This document shows positions 10,724-21,150 of a DNA stretch of 64,000 nucleotides, piece by piece (position 1 is the stretch's first letter; every line of letters begins with the position of its first letter). A program made the position numbers and the translations under genes. Where the stretch lies: NCBI GenBank assembly GCA_041481445.1, contig JBGPBV010000004.1:32382-96381 (forward strand), given 5' to 3'. The DNA comes from AA29 sp041481445 (lineage in GTDB: Bacteria; Acidobacteriota; Vicinamibacteria; Fen-336). The notes beneath the pieces are model-generated. The model saw only the letters and a program-made list of their open reading frames with translations. It searched no databases and was not told the DNA's origin.

Positions 10724-13700
10724 TCACGGGCCGACCGGGTTGAGGCGGCGCGACTCGTACGCGTCGAAGTAGATGATCCCGCTCGCGCCGGCCTTGAGGC
10801 TGAGGACGCCCATGCGGGCGAGGTCGACCCCGCCCGCGTTGTTGTTCAGGTTGCTCAGCGTTCCCGCGGGCGCGCCGTCGATCCACAGCGAGAGCGATCC
10901 GTCCGCGGCCACCGGGCTGGTGGACTGCGTCCAGTCGAACTCGACGTAGTGCGAGGCGGCCGTGATCGTCGTGAACGGGGTGTCCACGGTGGTGTCGTCG
11001 TCGAGACGCACGCGCGCCATCAGGCTGTACTGCCCGTCCTGGAACTTCAGCACGATCGCCACCAGTCGCCGCGACGGGCTCGCCTGGAGGGCCAGGAAGA
11101 TGCGGGTACGGAAGTGGCCGCCGGCGACGCCGGGGTCGAAGGTGTGGGGGTCGAGGTAGAAGCGCGCCCGGAAGCGGCTCTCGGCGCTCGGATGGTCGTC
11201 CTCGACGAACAGGCTGTTCGTGTCGTTCACGAACGCCTGCAGGCCGAAGCTGCCGACGAGGGCGGCGGCGCCGGTGACGCTGAGGTCACCGCCGTCGGTG
11301 GACGAGGCCGACCAACCGGACAGGTTGTTCGACTCGAAGCCGTCACGCCAGATCAGGTCGCCGGCGTTGATCGCGAAGGTCTGGGGGACGTCCGGCGCCG
11401 CGTTGAAGTTCCCGTTGCCGGCCTGGTGGGCGGTGATCGTGCAGGAGCCGACGTCGGTGAGGTGGACGGTGGCGCCGTCCGACGTCACCGTGCAGTTGCC
11501 GGTCGAGGTGAAGGTCACGGCCAGGCCGGAGGTCGCGGTGGCGCTGACGCTGAAGTCGGGATCGCCGAACGTCTTGTCGGCCAGCGCGCCAAAGGTGATC
11601 GTCTGGTCGGCCTTGACGATGTTGAACGACTGCGGCACGTCCGGGGCCGGGTTGTAGGTGGCGTTGCCGGCCTGGTGGGCGGTGATCGTGCAAGTGCCGA
11701 CGGCCGTGATGTGGACGATGGTGCCGCTGGCGTTGACCGTGCACTGCCCGCTGGCGGTGAAGGTGACGGCCAGGCCGGAGGACGAGGACGCGCTGACGCC
11801 GAAGTCCGGGTCGACGGCGGTCTTGTTGGCGAGCGCTCCGAAGGTGATCGTCTGGTCGGCCTTGGTCACCGAGCCGTCCACGCAGCTCTCGGACTCGCCG
11901 AAGATCGACGAGCTGAACATCTCCGCGCAGTTGCGCCAGGTCCCGACCTGGGCGGCGGTGGCGTTGATGGTGATGGTCTTGATCTCGCCGGGAGTGCCGG
12001 GGACGCTGGTGACCTCGATCTCGGTCGCCGAGGTGGGCTGGGTGCCCGTGCCGTTGTAGTAGTAGTTCTGGCCGCTGTTGCCGAAGGAGTTCTCCGCGCC
12101 CACGGTCGCGAGGTTGCCTTCGCCCTGCGTCACGCCGTCGGGGCCATAGGCGAAGGTGATGTCCTGCCCGGGATTCGTGTTCGTGTTGCGGCCGATCCAG
12201 ACCTCGAAGGTGTTCTGATTGGGCCCGCCGCTGAAGTTAGGCACGTGGTCGAAGTCCACCACGATCCAGCTGTCGGGGCCGGCGGTGAGCACGCCGGCGC
12301 GGACGCCGCCGCCCGCGGGCAGCTTGGCCGGGCTCGCATCCAGGTCGCTCCAGAACGGGGCGAGGACGTTGTTGGGACGGGTGGGGTTGGGCAGGTTCTG
12401 GTTGAGGAACTGGATGTCCGCGCTCGTGCCTCCGCCCACCACGATGTAGCCGTCGCTGACCACGCCGATCCGGGTGTAGGTCTGTCCGGCGAAGACGAAG
12501 GCCGGAACGTTGAAGTTCGTGAGCGTGTCGTCGCCCATGGGGGTGACGGAAATGCCGAACCCGCTCAGGGGGACGTACCCGAAAGGCGTGGAGCCGTCCT
12601 GCACCCCCACCACGGGAGCGGTCGCCCCGTGCACGGTGTCCTGGAAGAACACGAGGTTACCGTCCTGGCTGGCCCCCGTCACGCCGGTGACGGTGAGCTG
12701 GCTGGGCACGGCGTCGAATACGGACGGGGTGTCGTCCGCGAAGTTGTTGTTCTGGAACTGGATCGTGCAGGTCGTGGTGGCATTCCAGGGCAGCGTCGAG
12801 GGCGTGCAGCTCTTGGTGAGGCTGAGGCCGGCCTGCTTGCGGACTATCGTGATCGGGAAGTTGAGCTCGCTCTGGCCGCCGCCCGCGTCCGGGCTCGTGA
12901 AGTGCAGGGAGGCAAGGCGGGTCTGGCCGATCGGCACCGCGGAGGCATCCACCGTGATGGTGATGGTCTGCGACAGGCCGGCGCCGAGCGTCACCGCGTG
13001 GGGAGTGGTGATGATGACGTCCGACGGCGACAGCGGGGTGATGTACCAGACGCGGCTCGCGCTGTCGACGCTCTTGAGCGTCCGCTGCACGTCCACGCGC
13101 CCGGCCATGACCGGCACGTACAGGCTCGGGTAGTTCGAGGTGGAAAGGTTGCCGGACAGGCTCACGTAGTTCGCGCCGGTGTCGCTGATGGTCAGCCCGG
13201 GGTCGCCGGCCACGGTGAGGTCGATGCGGCCGGAGCCGACGTCGAACGGAGTGGCGGGCGTGACCCTGTCCTCCTTGACCGTGTGCGCGTTGGTGGCCGT
13301 CATCATCAGGGCGGACTTGATCTGGCCCGGCGTCCAGGTCGGGTGGAGCTGGTGCAGCAGGGCGCCGGCGCCGGCGACGTGCGGGGTGGCCATCGAGGTG
13401 CCGCTGATGATCTGGAAGAACTGGCCCTGCGGCAGGGTGGGCTCGGCCAGCACGGGCGAGTTGGCGGCCAGGATGTTGACCCCCGGCGCGCCCACGTCCG
13501 GTTTGCTGATGCCCAGCACCTGGTTGGGGCCGCCGCGCGAGCTGAAGGACGCGGTGACGTCGCCCTGCCCGCCGAAGTCGGTGGCGCCGCCGGTGATCGT
13601 GCCCATGGCGTCGGCGTTGGCGTTGAGGTAGGCCACGAGCGACGTGCCCTGGGCGGAGTTGATGTGGAGCGTGGGGACGGCGTGGATGTCGGCGTCGAGG

Positions 13701-15196
13701 TCGGTGGCCCCGGCCGGAACGTTGTACAGGATCATGCCCACGGCGCCGCCCGCGAACACGTTGGCGCTCTTGGCCACGCGGGCGTTGGTGCCGCGCTTGC
13801 AGGCCACGATCTTGCCGGTGAGGGTGCCGGCGCCGGCCGGGTTCAGGCAGAGGTCATCCGCGTAACCGGCCGCCGTCGCCGAGAGCACGACCGGCGCGGG
13901 CGTGGTGATGTCGGTGCCGGAGGAGGAGATCCCGGTCAGGCTGAGAGGACCGGCGGCCGCGGTGAGCGCGGCCGAGCCCCGGAACCCCTTGTCGTCGGTG
14001 CTGGCGGCGGCGGTGGTGACCCAGGGCTCGCGGTGCTCGACGGTGTCGGCGCCGGGGCCGGAGTTGCCGCCCGCCGCGGCCACGAACACGCCTGCGTTGT
14101 AGGCGTCGAGGAAGGCGAGCGACCCCGCGTCCGAGTACGGGTTGGAGCCGCCGCCGATCGAGAAGCTCATCACGTTCACGCCGTCGAGGATGCCCTGCTC
14201 GATGGCGGCCGCCGAGTCCGAGGTGTAGCAGGAGCCGCCGCCGGTGCCGTCCGCCACCGTGAAGCAGACCTTGTAGATCGAGAGGTGGGCGCGGGGCGCG
14301 ATCCCGGAGACGACGGCGCCGGTGGACGCGGTCACGCCCGCGTTGCCGGCGGCGGTGGTGGCGGTGTGCGAGCCGTGGCCGTTGTTGTCACGGGCGGAGA
14401 TGAACTCGTTGGGGAGAGGAGTGCCCGGGCCGCCGCCGAAGGCGTCGAAGGTCGCCATGAAGCGGGCGGCGCCGATCAGCTTGTTGTTGCAGGCGAACAC
14501 GGGGTCGTTGACATTGGCGGAGCCGAACTGGCAGGTGACGCCGTGCCACGTCGCGGGCGGCGCGGGATAGCTGCCGTCGTCGGCCACGGAGGGATGCTCC
14601 GGCCAGATCCCGGTGTCGATCATGCCCACGATCACGCCCTCGCCCGCGTGGCCCTGTCCGCCCACTTCGCCCCAGAGCGTCGGGGCGCCGATGAACTCCG
14701 GGCTGCGGTTGGTGTCGAGGTGCAACAGCTCGTCCGGGTAGACCGCCTTCACCCCCGGCATCGAGGAGAGGTCCTTGAGCCGGTTGGCGGGCAGGAGCAC
14801 GGACTCGCCGCCGATGACCCAGCGGAAGCGATGCACGACCCGCGCGCCGGGCACGGTCGCGCGGAGGGCGCTCTCGAAGGCGCTCTCCTTCTGGGCGAGG
14901 AAGCTCTCGTAGGCGCGGGCGGCCGGCGAATCCACGGCCAGCCGGCTCGCGCCGGTCGCCTCCGGGCTCGTCGCGGCCAGGCCGGCGAGGCCGCCCTTGT
15001 AGGACGCCACGGAGGGTACGTCGAACTTGACGATCACGCTGACCATGCCGTTGGCCGACTTGGGCACCGACGAGGTGTCGGTGGCCTCCATCGGCGTGGC
15101 CTGGAACCGCGGGGCGTCCTGCGTGAGCGCGCTGGACGCGGTGATCAAGGCCAGGCCGAAGGCCAGGCCCGTACACAGGACGGCTCGCCTCAACAT
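10724..15196 (-). CDS. Large secreted subtilisin-like (S8) serine protease with PA domain, Ig-like repeats and C-terminal shared module
   Basis: 1490 residues from the ATG at 15196, which has AGGAG seven to eight bases upstream and opens a signal peptide (cleavage near residue 25). After an I9-like propeptide come the S8 triad D194 (GMIDTGIWP), H274 (NNGHGSHTA) and S601 (SGTSMATPHVAG), with oxyanion N378 (GGNSG). A PA-domain insert of about 140 residues lies between N378 and S601, as in plant-type subtilases. Downstream are fibronectin-like and aligned beta domains, two tandem MBG-like repeats (KADQTITFGAL) and a final 220 or so residues starting DLIWRDGFESNNLSGWS. That last module recurs in the secreted protein at 43.9-45.7 kb. 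It is an extracellular protease whose substrate is unknown. It is monocistronic, with its own promoter and terminator. Confidence 0.95.
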   Translation of the reverse strand: MLRRAVLCTGLAFGLALITASSALTQDAPRFQATPMEATDTSSVPKSANGMVSVIVKFDVPSVASYKGGLAGLAATSPEATGASRLAVDSPAARAYESFLAQKESAFESALRATVPGARVVHRFRWVIGGESVLLPANRLKDLSSMPGVKAVYPDELLHLDTNRSPEFIGAPTLWGEVGGQGHAGEGVIVGMIDTGIWPEHPSVADDGSYPAPPATWHGVTCQFGSANVNDPVFACNNKLIGAARFMATFDAFGGGPGTPLPNEFISARDNNGHGSHTATTAAGNAGVTASTGAVVSGIAPRAHLSIYKVCFTVADGTGGGSCYTSDSAAAIEQGILDGVNVMSFSIGGGSNPYSDAGSLAFLDAYNAGVFVAAAGGNSGPGADTVEHREPWVTTAAASTDDKGFRGSAALTAAAGPLSLTGISSSGTDITTPAPVVLSATAAGYADDLCLNPAGAGTLTGKIVACKRGTNARVAKSANVFAGGAVGMILYNVPAGATDLDADIHAVPTLHINSAQGTSLVAYLNANADAMGTITGGATDFGGQGDVTASFSSRGGPNQVLGISKPDVGAPGVNILAANSPVLAEPTLPQGQFFQIISGTSMATPHVAGAGALLHQLHPTWTPGQIKSALMMTATNAHTVKEDRVTPATPFDVGSGRIDLTVAGDPGLTISDTGANYVSLSGNLSTSNYPSLYVPVMAGRVDVQRTLKSVDSASRVWYITPLSPSDVIITTPHAVTLGAGLSQTITITVDASAVPIGQTRLASLHFTSPDAGGGQSELNFPITIVRKQAGLSLTKSCTPSTLPWNATTTCTIQFQNNNFADDTPSVFDAVPSQLTVTGVTGASQDGNLVFFQDTVHGATAPVVGVQDGSTPFGYVPLSGFGISVTPMGDDTLTNFNVPAFVFAGQTYTRIGVVSDGYIVVGGGTSADIQFLNQNLPNPTRPNNVLAPFWSDLDASPAKLPAGGGVRAGVLTAGPDSWIVVDFDHVPNFSGGPNQNTFEVWIGRNTNTNPGQDITFAYGPDGVTQGEGNLATVGAENSFGNSGQNYYYNGTGTQPTSATEIEVTSVPGTPGEIKTITINATAAQVGTWRNCAEMFSSSIFGESESCVDGSVTKADQTITFGALANKTAVDPDFGVSASSSSGLAVTFTASGQCTVNASGTIVHITAVGTCTITAHQAGNATYNPAPDVPQSFNIVKADQTITFGALADKTFGDPDFSVSATATSGLAVTFTSTGNCTVTSDGATVHLTDVGSCTITAHQAGNGNFNAAPDVPQTFAINAGDLIWRDGFESNNLSGWSASSTDGGDLSVTGAAALVGSFGLQAFVNDTNSLFVEDDHPSAESRFRARFYLDPHTFDPGVAGGHFRTRIFLALQASPSRRLVAIVLKFQDGQYSLMARVRLDDDTTVDTPFTTITAASHYVEFDWTQSTSPVAADGSLSLWIDGAPAGTLSNLNNNAGGVDLARMGVLSLKAGASGIIYFDAYESRRLNPVGP
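11366..11863 (-). repeat. Tandem 249-bp coding repeat (two MBG/Ig-like units) inside the subtilase
   Basis: Two adjacent units, 11615-11863 and 11366-11614, each encode 83 residues beginning KADQTITFGALA. They share the CTITAHQAGN and NAAPDVPQTF/NPAPDVPQSF blocks. The equal length and in-frame junction point to a duplication within the gene. Such MBG-type modules act as spacers or adhesive domains. Confidence 0.85.
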
Positions 15197-15280
15197 GCTC
15201 GACACTCCTTCAACTGGGCCGCGAGCAGCGGCTAGGGATGGCAAGTAGGGGACACTTATGTCAGTCCTGGAGGGCAGCAG

Positions 15281-15310
15281 TTTGTACTCCTCGCTGGCGG
15301 GCTTTGTCAA
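15281..15310 (-). promoter_or_regulatory. Candidate sigma-70 promoter of the subtilase gene
   Basis: On the minus strand TTGACA (15310-15305) is followed after 18 bases by TACAAA (15286-15281), which predicts a start near 15274 and a leader of about 78 bases. A second TTGACA lies about 23 bases further upstream. The -10 box is imperfect, so this is a candidate only. Confidence 0.45.
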
Positions 15311-15328
15311 TGGGGCACAGGGCTCTTG

Positions 15329-16230
15329 TCAAACGCGCCCCGGCTGTCGTGCCGTCACCACGCGGCCGATCCCGCGCAGGTCGAGACGGGCGGAGGCCTC
15401 CGTCAGCCCCCCCTGCGCCATCGCGTCCGCAGTCGCGCCGTCCGCGCCGGCGCCGACCTCGACCGCGATCCATCCGCCCGGCCGGAGCAGCTCGTGGGCC
15501 TGCGCGAGCAGCCGCGCGTAGAGGGCGGCCACGCCTTCGGCGGGAACCAGAGCCGTCCGCGGATCGTGATCGCGCACCTCGGGCTCGAGGAGCGCCCACT
15601 CCTCCTCCGAGACGTAGGGCGGGTTGCTGACCACGAGGTCGATCGCCCTTCCGAGGCCGCGGACGGGATCGAGCAGGTCGCCCTCGTGGAACGTGACCCG
15701 GGGCTCGAGCCGGAGCCGCGCGGCGTTGCCCCGCGCCACGCGCAGGGCGGAGGGCGAGAGGTCGGTGGCGTGAACGCGCGCGTCCTTTCGCTCGGCGGCC
15801 AGGGACAGGGCGAGGCATCCGCTGCCGGTGCCGACGTCGACCACGAGCGGGGAGGGGACGTCGCGCAGGAGAAGGAGCGCGGTCTCGACGAGCAGCTCCG
15901 TCTCCGGGCGTGGGATCAGGACGTCCGGAGTCACGATGAACTCGTGGCGCCAGAACGCCTGTACGCCCGTCAGGTGCTGGACGGGACGCCGCCGTGCCCG
16001 CTGCTCGACCGCCTCGGCGAAGAGGGCGGCCGCGGCCGCCGGCACCGCCTCCGGCGCGCGCGCGACCACGTCCGCGCGGCTCCAGCCGAGGACGTGACGG
16101 AGGAGCAGCTCGGCGTCGAACCGGGCGGTGACGATTCCCTTCTGCTCGAGGCGCGCCGCCGCCTCGTCGAGGAGGAAGGTGACGCTCTCTTCCGGGACCG
16201 GCGCGGGAGGCCTTCCCGTGAGCAGCCGGG

Positions 16231-16234
<4 letters not shown>
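15329..16234 (-). CDS. prmC: Release factor glutamine methyltransferase PrmC (HemK), probable CTG start
   Basis: 301 residues if started at the CTG at 16234, which overlaps the prfA TGA as CTGA. It methylates the Gln of the GGQ motif in release factors. The N-terminal helical domain (LDEAAARLEQKGI, FDAELLLRHVLG) is followed by the SAM site VVDVGTGSGCLALSLA and the catalytic NPPY motif (VVSNPPYVSEEE). No ATG, GTG or TTG in this frame lies between the prfA overlap and the conserved N-terminal domain. The first is a GTG deep inside the fold (within SRADVVARAP). CTG initiation coupled to prfA termination is therefore inferred. Gene order prfA-prmC is the common one. Confidence 0.92.
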
Positions 16235-17322
<1,088 letters not shown>

Positions 17323-17333
17323 TTTCTAGTACC

Positions 17334-17370
17334 AGGGGGTTGCTCCTCATGCGGCCGAATGCAACCCCCT
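17334..17370 (-). promoter_or_regulatory. prfA leader hairpin
   Basis: A perfect 10-base inverted repeat (17334-17343 with 17361-17370) sits 11 bases before the prfA ATG. On the minus strand its loop holds GAGGA, the only Shine-Dalgarno-like sequence near the start. A second small stem (17400-17407 with 17413-17420) and a 16-base direct repeat (17387-17402 and 17442-17457) fill the rest of the leader. A regulatory role is a guess. Confidence 0.4.
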
Positions 17371-17460
17371 ACGCCCTTCGGGCTACCCCCTGCCCGCTCG
17401 CGGCGAAGTGAATTCGCCGCTCGCTTTCTTGCCCGCGATCGCCCCTGCCCGCTCGCGCGC

Positions 17461-17499
17461 AAACAAAACCCCGGTGCCCCAGCACGGGGCGACCGGGGT
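17461..17499 (-). terminator. Rho-independent terminator downstream of rpmE
   Basis: On the minus strand a GC-rich stem (17468-17480 pairing with 17486-17499, one bulged base) is followed by TTTTGTTT. It starts 13 bases after the rpmE stop, so rpmE transcripts should end here before the prfA leader. Confidence 0.85.
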
Positions 17500-17512
17500 G
17501 TCCGGGGCCGGG

Positions 17513-17743
17513 CTACGCCTTGGCCGGAGCCGGTGCGTCCTTCTTCTTGCCCCACTTCCGCGTGAACTTCTCGATCTGGCCCGCGGAGTCGATGAGGCGC
17601 TGCTTGCCCGTGAAGAACGGGTGGCAGTTGGAGCAGATCTCCAGGCGCAGCTCCTGACCCTTCGTGGACCGCGTGGTCCAGGTCGCGCCGCAGGCGCAGT
17701 GGACGTTCACGGTGACGTAATCGGGATGGATCCCAGGCTTCAT
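17513..17743 (-). CDS. rpmE: 50S ribosomal protein L31, zinc-binding type
   Basis: 76 residues from the ATG at 17743. It begins MKPGIHPDYVTVNVHCACGA, the normal L31 N-terminus. All zinc-ribbon ligands are kept (C16, C18, C37, C40), so this is the C+ form used when zinc is available. A basic Lys/Ala tail ends the protein. It is followed by its own terminator and then the release factor operon. Confidence 0.96.
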   Translation of the reverse strand: MKPGIHPDYVTVNVHCACGATWTTRSTKGQELRLEICSNCHPFFTGKQRLIDSAGQIEKFTRKWGKKKDAPAPAKA

Positions 17744-17933
17744 GACACTCCCCAGTGGCGGCCGCAGGCCGCCGGGCTCTCGCACGCCGCGGCCGGCGAG
17801 CGGCGGCAACCGTCAATAATAGCAGTTCCGGCCCTGCCGGCTCAAGGGTGGTCCTCGCAACGTGGAGGAGGTCCGAGGAGTAGGGTCCCGGAGGGCCCGT
17901 GGTTCAACCCTTTCCGGCCCGAGCGGTCAAAAG

Positions 17934-19370
17934 ATGCAAATGACGGCGATCCGACCCGCCACCGCGGTCGACATCGGGCCAAGGCTGGCCCGTTACGCGC
18001 TGAGCCGGCTCGGCTTCGGCCCTCGGCCCGGGCAGATCCGCCAGGTCCTCGCCCAGGGCCTGCAGCGCTACGTCGAGGAGCAGCTCGATCCCGCTCCCGA
18101 TCCCGATCTGGAGACGCGGCTGCGGGGACTGCGCACCCTCGACTACCCGATCGCCCAGGTGCTCGCGCTCAACAACGCGGACGACCGCGCGATCGGCCCG
18201 ATCGTGGACGAGTTCGTGGCGGCCAAGCTCATCCGCGCCGCCCATGCCCGCAACCAGCTCCAGGAGGTCCTGGTCGACTTCTGGTTCAACCACTTCAACG
18301 TCAACATCGGCGACGGGTTCGTGCGCTACAGCGTGATGTCCTACGAGCGGGACGCGATCCGGCCGCACGTGCTCGGGCGGTTCCGCGACCTCCTGGGCGC
18401 CACCGCCACCCACCCCGCGATGCTGTACTACCTCGACAACTACCTGAGCGCGGCCACCCGCTACGACGCCAGCGGGCGCCTGATCCAGGGGATCAACGAG
18501 AACTACGGCCGCGAGCTGATGGAGCTGCACACCGTGGGCGTGGACGCCGGCTACACCCAGGAGCACGTCTTCGACTCCGCGCGCTGCTTCACGGGCTGGG
18601 GCATCGACAACCTGCGCACGAGCGGCGCCTTCGTCTACCGCCCGGCCCAGCACGACACCGGCGCCAAGTCCGTCTTCGGGCTGAACGTGCCCGCGGGCGG
18701 CGGGCGCGACGACGGCGAGAAGCTGCTCGACTACCTGGCCGCCCACCCCTCGACCGCGCGGTTCATCTCGAAGAAGCTGGCCGAGCGCTTCGTGGCCGAC
18801 GTTCCGCCCTCCACCCTCCTCGACAAGATGGCGGCGGCCTTCCAGGGCTCGGGGGGCGATCTCCGGGAGGTGCTGCGCCGCATGATCGACTCTCCCGAGT
18901 TCTGGGCGGGGGCCTTCGGGCCGGGAAAGCCGCGCACCGGGTTCGAGCTCACCGTCGCCGCCCTGCGCGCCGCGGACGCCCAGGTCACGTCCAGCCGGGG
19001 GGCGGCCGCCGCGGTGAGCGCGATGGGGATGCCCCTCTACCAGTGCATCCCTCCCACGGGGTACTCGAACCGCGGCGACGACTGGCTCGACCCGTCCTCG
19101 CAGCTCAACCGGATGAACTTCGCCCTCGACCTGTCCGCGAACGCGGTGGCGGGGGCGGCCGTGGACGCCCGCGCGACCGTGCGCAGCGCGTCCGGCAACC
19201 CGGACGACGCGCGCTCGGTGGCCGCTGCCCTCGACGCCGACCTCTTCGGCACGAGCCTCTCGGCCGCGACCCTGGGGGCGATCTCGCGCCTGGCCGCCGG
19301 CGGTCCGGTGAGCATCGCCACCCGCGGCCTCGGCCTGTGCCTGGCCAGCCCGGAGATGCAGACCCGATGA
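17934..19370 (+). CDS. DUF1800 domain protein
   Basis: 478 residues from the ATG at 17934 (a second ATG follows at 17940). The family signatures are clear: RYALSRLGFGPRPGQI near the N-terminus, DFWFNHFNVN, NENYGRELMELHTVGVDAGYT (in part), CFTGWGI, and FISKKLAERFV. DUF1800 proteins are of unknown function and are almost always encoded beside a DUF1501 protein, as here: the stop overlaps the next start as ATGA. No clear signal peptide is present. The ribosome binding site is weak. Confidence 0.93.
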   Translation: MQMTAIRPATAVDIGPRLARYALSRLGFGPRPGQIRQVLAQGLQRYVEEQLDPAPDPDLETRLRGLRTLDYPIAQVLALNNADDRAIGPIVDEFVAAKLIRAAHARNQLQEVLVDFWFNHFNVNIGDGFVRYSVMSYERDAIRPHVLGRFRDLLGATATHPAMLYYLDNYLSAATRYDASGRLIQGINENYGRELMELHTVGVDAGYTQEHVFDSARCFTGWGIDNLRTSGAFVYRPAQHDTGAKSVFGLNVPAGGGRDDGEKLLDYLAAHPSTARFISKKLAERFVADVPPSTLLDKMAAAFQGSGGDLREVLRRMIDSPEFWAGAFGPGKPRTGFELTVAALRAADAQVTSSRGAAAAVSAMGMPLYQCIPPTGYSNRGDDWLDPSSQLNRMNFALDLSANAVAGAAVDARATVRSASGNPDDARSVAAALDADLFGTSLSAATLGAISRLAAGGPVSIATRGLGLCLASPEMQTR

Positions 19371-20587
19371 GCGAGCGCTGGGACGTCTCGCGCCGCGTCT
19401 TCCTCAAGGGGATGAGCCTGGCCGCGGTCGGCGTCGGGTTCAGCCCGTCGTCCCTCATGGTCCGCGCCGCGGAAGGGGCCGAGGCCGGCGCGCGCGTCTT
19501 CGTCCACGTGTTCTTGCGCGGGGGAGCGGACGGGCTCGCCGTCTGTCCGCCCGTGGGCGACCCCGACTACGCCTCGCTCCGCGGCTCGATCGCGCTGGCG
19601 CGCAACGCGGTCGTGGACCTCGACGGCTTCTTCGCCCTCCACCCCGGACTCGCCCCCTTGAAGCCGGTGTTCGCGGACGGCCGGCTGGCTCTCGTGCACG
19701 CGGTGGGCAACTACGGCCTGAGCCGTTCCCATTTCGACGCCCAGGACTTCATGGAGACGGGCACCCCCGGAAACAAGACGGTGTCCACCGGCTGGCTGGA
19801 CCGCACGATCGCGGCGATCCCGGGATCGGACGTGACCCAGGCCGTGTCGTTCTCCGCGCAGCTCACCCGCTCGTTCCTGGGCCCCGAGCCCGTGCTCGTG
19901 GCCCAGACCCTCGCCAACTTCGACCTGCGCGCCCGCAACTGGCGCCCGGAGGCGGATGCGCTGCTGCGCGCGATGTACCAGGCGGACGCGAGCGAGGTCG
20001 GCCGCAACGGCCAGGAGACCTTCGCCGCCATGGACGTCCTCCTGCGCACGCCGGCCCTCAGCGCCCCCGCCCAGAACGGGGCGGCGTACCCGAATGCCTC
20101 GGTCGGGAGCTCGCTGCGCCAGGCCGCCCAGGTCATCCGCGCCGGCCTGGGCGCGCGCTGCATCTTCGTAAACGTGGGCGGCGCCTTCGACACGCACTCC
20201 GGCCAGCTCGCGGCCAACCAGCTCGAGTTCGCGCGCCTGGGCGAGGCGCTGGCCGCGTTCGACCAGGACCTGGGCCCGCTCATGGACGACGTGGTCGTCC
20301 TGGTGAGCACGGAGTTCGGGCGGGCCGCCTACGTGAACGGCTCCGCCGGCACCGACCACGGGTCCGCCCACTGCGCGCTCGTGATGGGCGGCCGCGTGCG
20401 CGGAGGCCGCGTCTACGGCCGCTGGCCCGGCCTCGCGAAGAGCCAGCTCTACCAGGAGCGCGACCTGGCCGTGACCACCGACTTCCGCGACCTGTTCGCG
20501 GAGATGGCCCGCGCCCAGCTCGGCGTCGATCCGGCCGCCCTGTTCCCCGGGTACACGCCGGGGCCGGGGCTGGGCATCGTCGGCTGA
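19367..20587 (+). CDS. DUF1501 domain protein with twin-arginine signal
   Basis: 406 residues from the ATG at 19367, overlapping the DUF1800 stop by ATGA. The N-terminus SRRVFLKGMSLAAVGVG is a twin-arginine signal, so folded export through Tat is expected. The body matches DUF1501, a sulfatase/alkaline-phosphatase-fold family: FLRGGADGLAVCPP, DFMETGTPG, GGAFDTHSGQ, VVVLVSTEFGR and the GTDHGSAH motif with possible metal ligands. Function is unknown; the pair may act in the periplasm. It is followed 20 bases later by a small outer-membrane barrel gene. Confidence 0.93.
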   Translation: MSERWDVSRRVFLKGMSLAAVGVGFSPSSLMVRAAEGAEAGARVFVHVFLRGGADGLAVCPPVGDPDYASLRGSIALARNAVVDLDGFFALHPGLAPLKPVFADGRLALVHAVGNYGLSRSHFDAQDFMETGTPGNKTVSTGWLDRTIAAIPGSDVTQAVSFSAQLTRSFLGPEPVLVAQTLANFDLRARNWRPEADALLRAMYQADASEVGRNGQETFAAMDVLLRTPALSAPAQNGAAYPNASVGSSLRQAAQVIRAGLGARCIFVNVGGAFDTHSGQLAANQLEFARLGEALAAFDQDLGPLMDDVVVLVSTEFGRAAYVNGSAGTDHGSAHCALVMGGRVRGGRVYGRWPGLAKSQLYQERDLAVTTDFRDLFAEMARAQLGVDPAALFPGYTPGPGLGIVG

Positions 20588-20607
20588 GCCCCGAGGAGAA
20601 GACCCGC

Positions 20608-21144
20608 ATGCGACCACTCCTGGCCGCCGCCGCGTTCGTCGTGCTCCTCGCTCCCCGCGCCTGGCCGCAGGACCACCCCCGGAGCGATCTCTTCGCGGGC
20701 TACTCCCTCGTGCGCGAGGACGGGGAGAGCCTGCACGGCGGCGAGCTGGCGTTCGCCTACCACTTCTCGGGCCTGCTCGCGGTCGCGACCGACCTCGACT
20801 GGCACACCCACACCGTCGAGGGGACCGACCACACCACCGCCGCCGCCCTGATCGGTCCGCGCCTCTCGTTCGCCTCGGGTGCGCTCCGGCCCTTCGTCCA
20901 CCTGCTCGTGGGCGCCGTGCGCGACCGCGACTCGATCCAGGTGTTCAGCCAGACGATCAGCGAGAGCCATACGAACGTGGGAGGCGCGGCCGGCGGGGGG
21001 GCCGACGTCGGCCGCGGCCGCGTGGCCGCCCGCCTCCAGGCGGACTACCGGTTCGCGCGGCGCGCGGACGAGACGGGGAAGGAGACGCTACAGGGCGACC
21101 TGCGCTTCTCGGTCGGCGTCGTGTTGCGGATGGGGGCGCGGTAG
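20608..21144 (+). CDS. Small outer-membrane beta-barrel protein (OmpA/opacity-like barrel)
   Basis: 178 residues from the ATG at 20608, with GAGGAG upstream. A signal peptide (MRPLLAAAAFVVLLAPRAWPQ) is followed by alternating strands: DLFAGYSLVRED, GGELAFAYHFSGLLAVATDL and a last strand LRFSVGVVLRMGAR typical of 8-stranded barrels. It lies 20 bases after the DUF1501 gene on the same strand and is probably part of the same transcript, so it may be an outer-membrane partner. No ligand can be named. Confidence 0.8.
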   Translation: MRPLLAAAAFVVLLAPRAWPQDHPRSDLFAGYSLVREDGESLHGGELAFAYHFSGLLAVATDLDWHTHTVEGTDHTTAAALIGPRLSFASGALRPFVHLLVGAVRDRDSIQVFSQTISESHTNVGGAAGGGADVGRGRVAARLQADYRFARRADETGKETLQGDLRFSVGVVLRMGAR

Positions 21145-21150
21145 GCCCGA

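Noticed and set aside
11366..11863. CRISPR-like array
   Set aside because: Two adjacent 249-bp coding repeats without spacers. They encode Ig-like units inside a protease.
10673..15235. A 1520-codon open frame antisense to the subtilase
   Set aside because: It has no recognisable domain and reads as low-complexity Gly/Val/Arg. It is an expected mirror of a GC-rich gene whose own frame has full S8 motifs.
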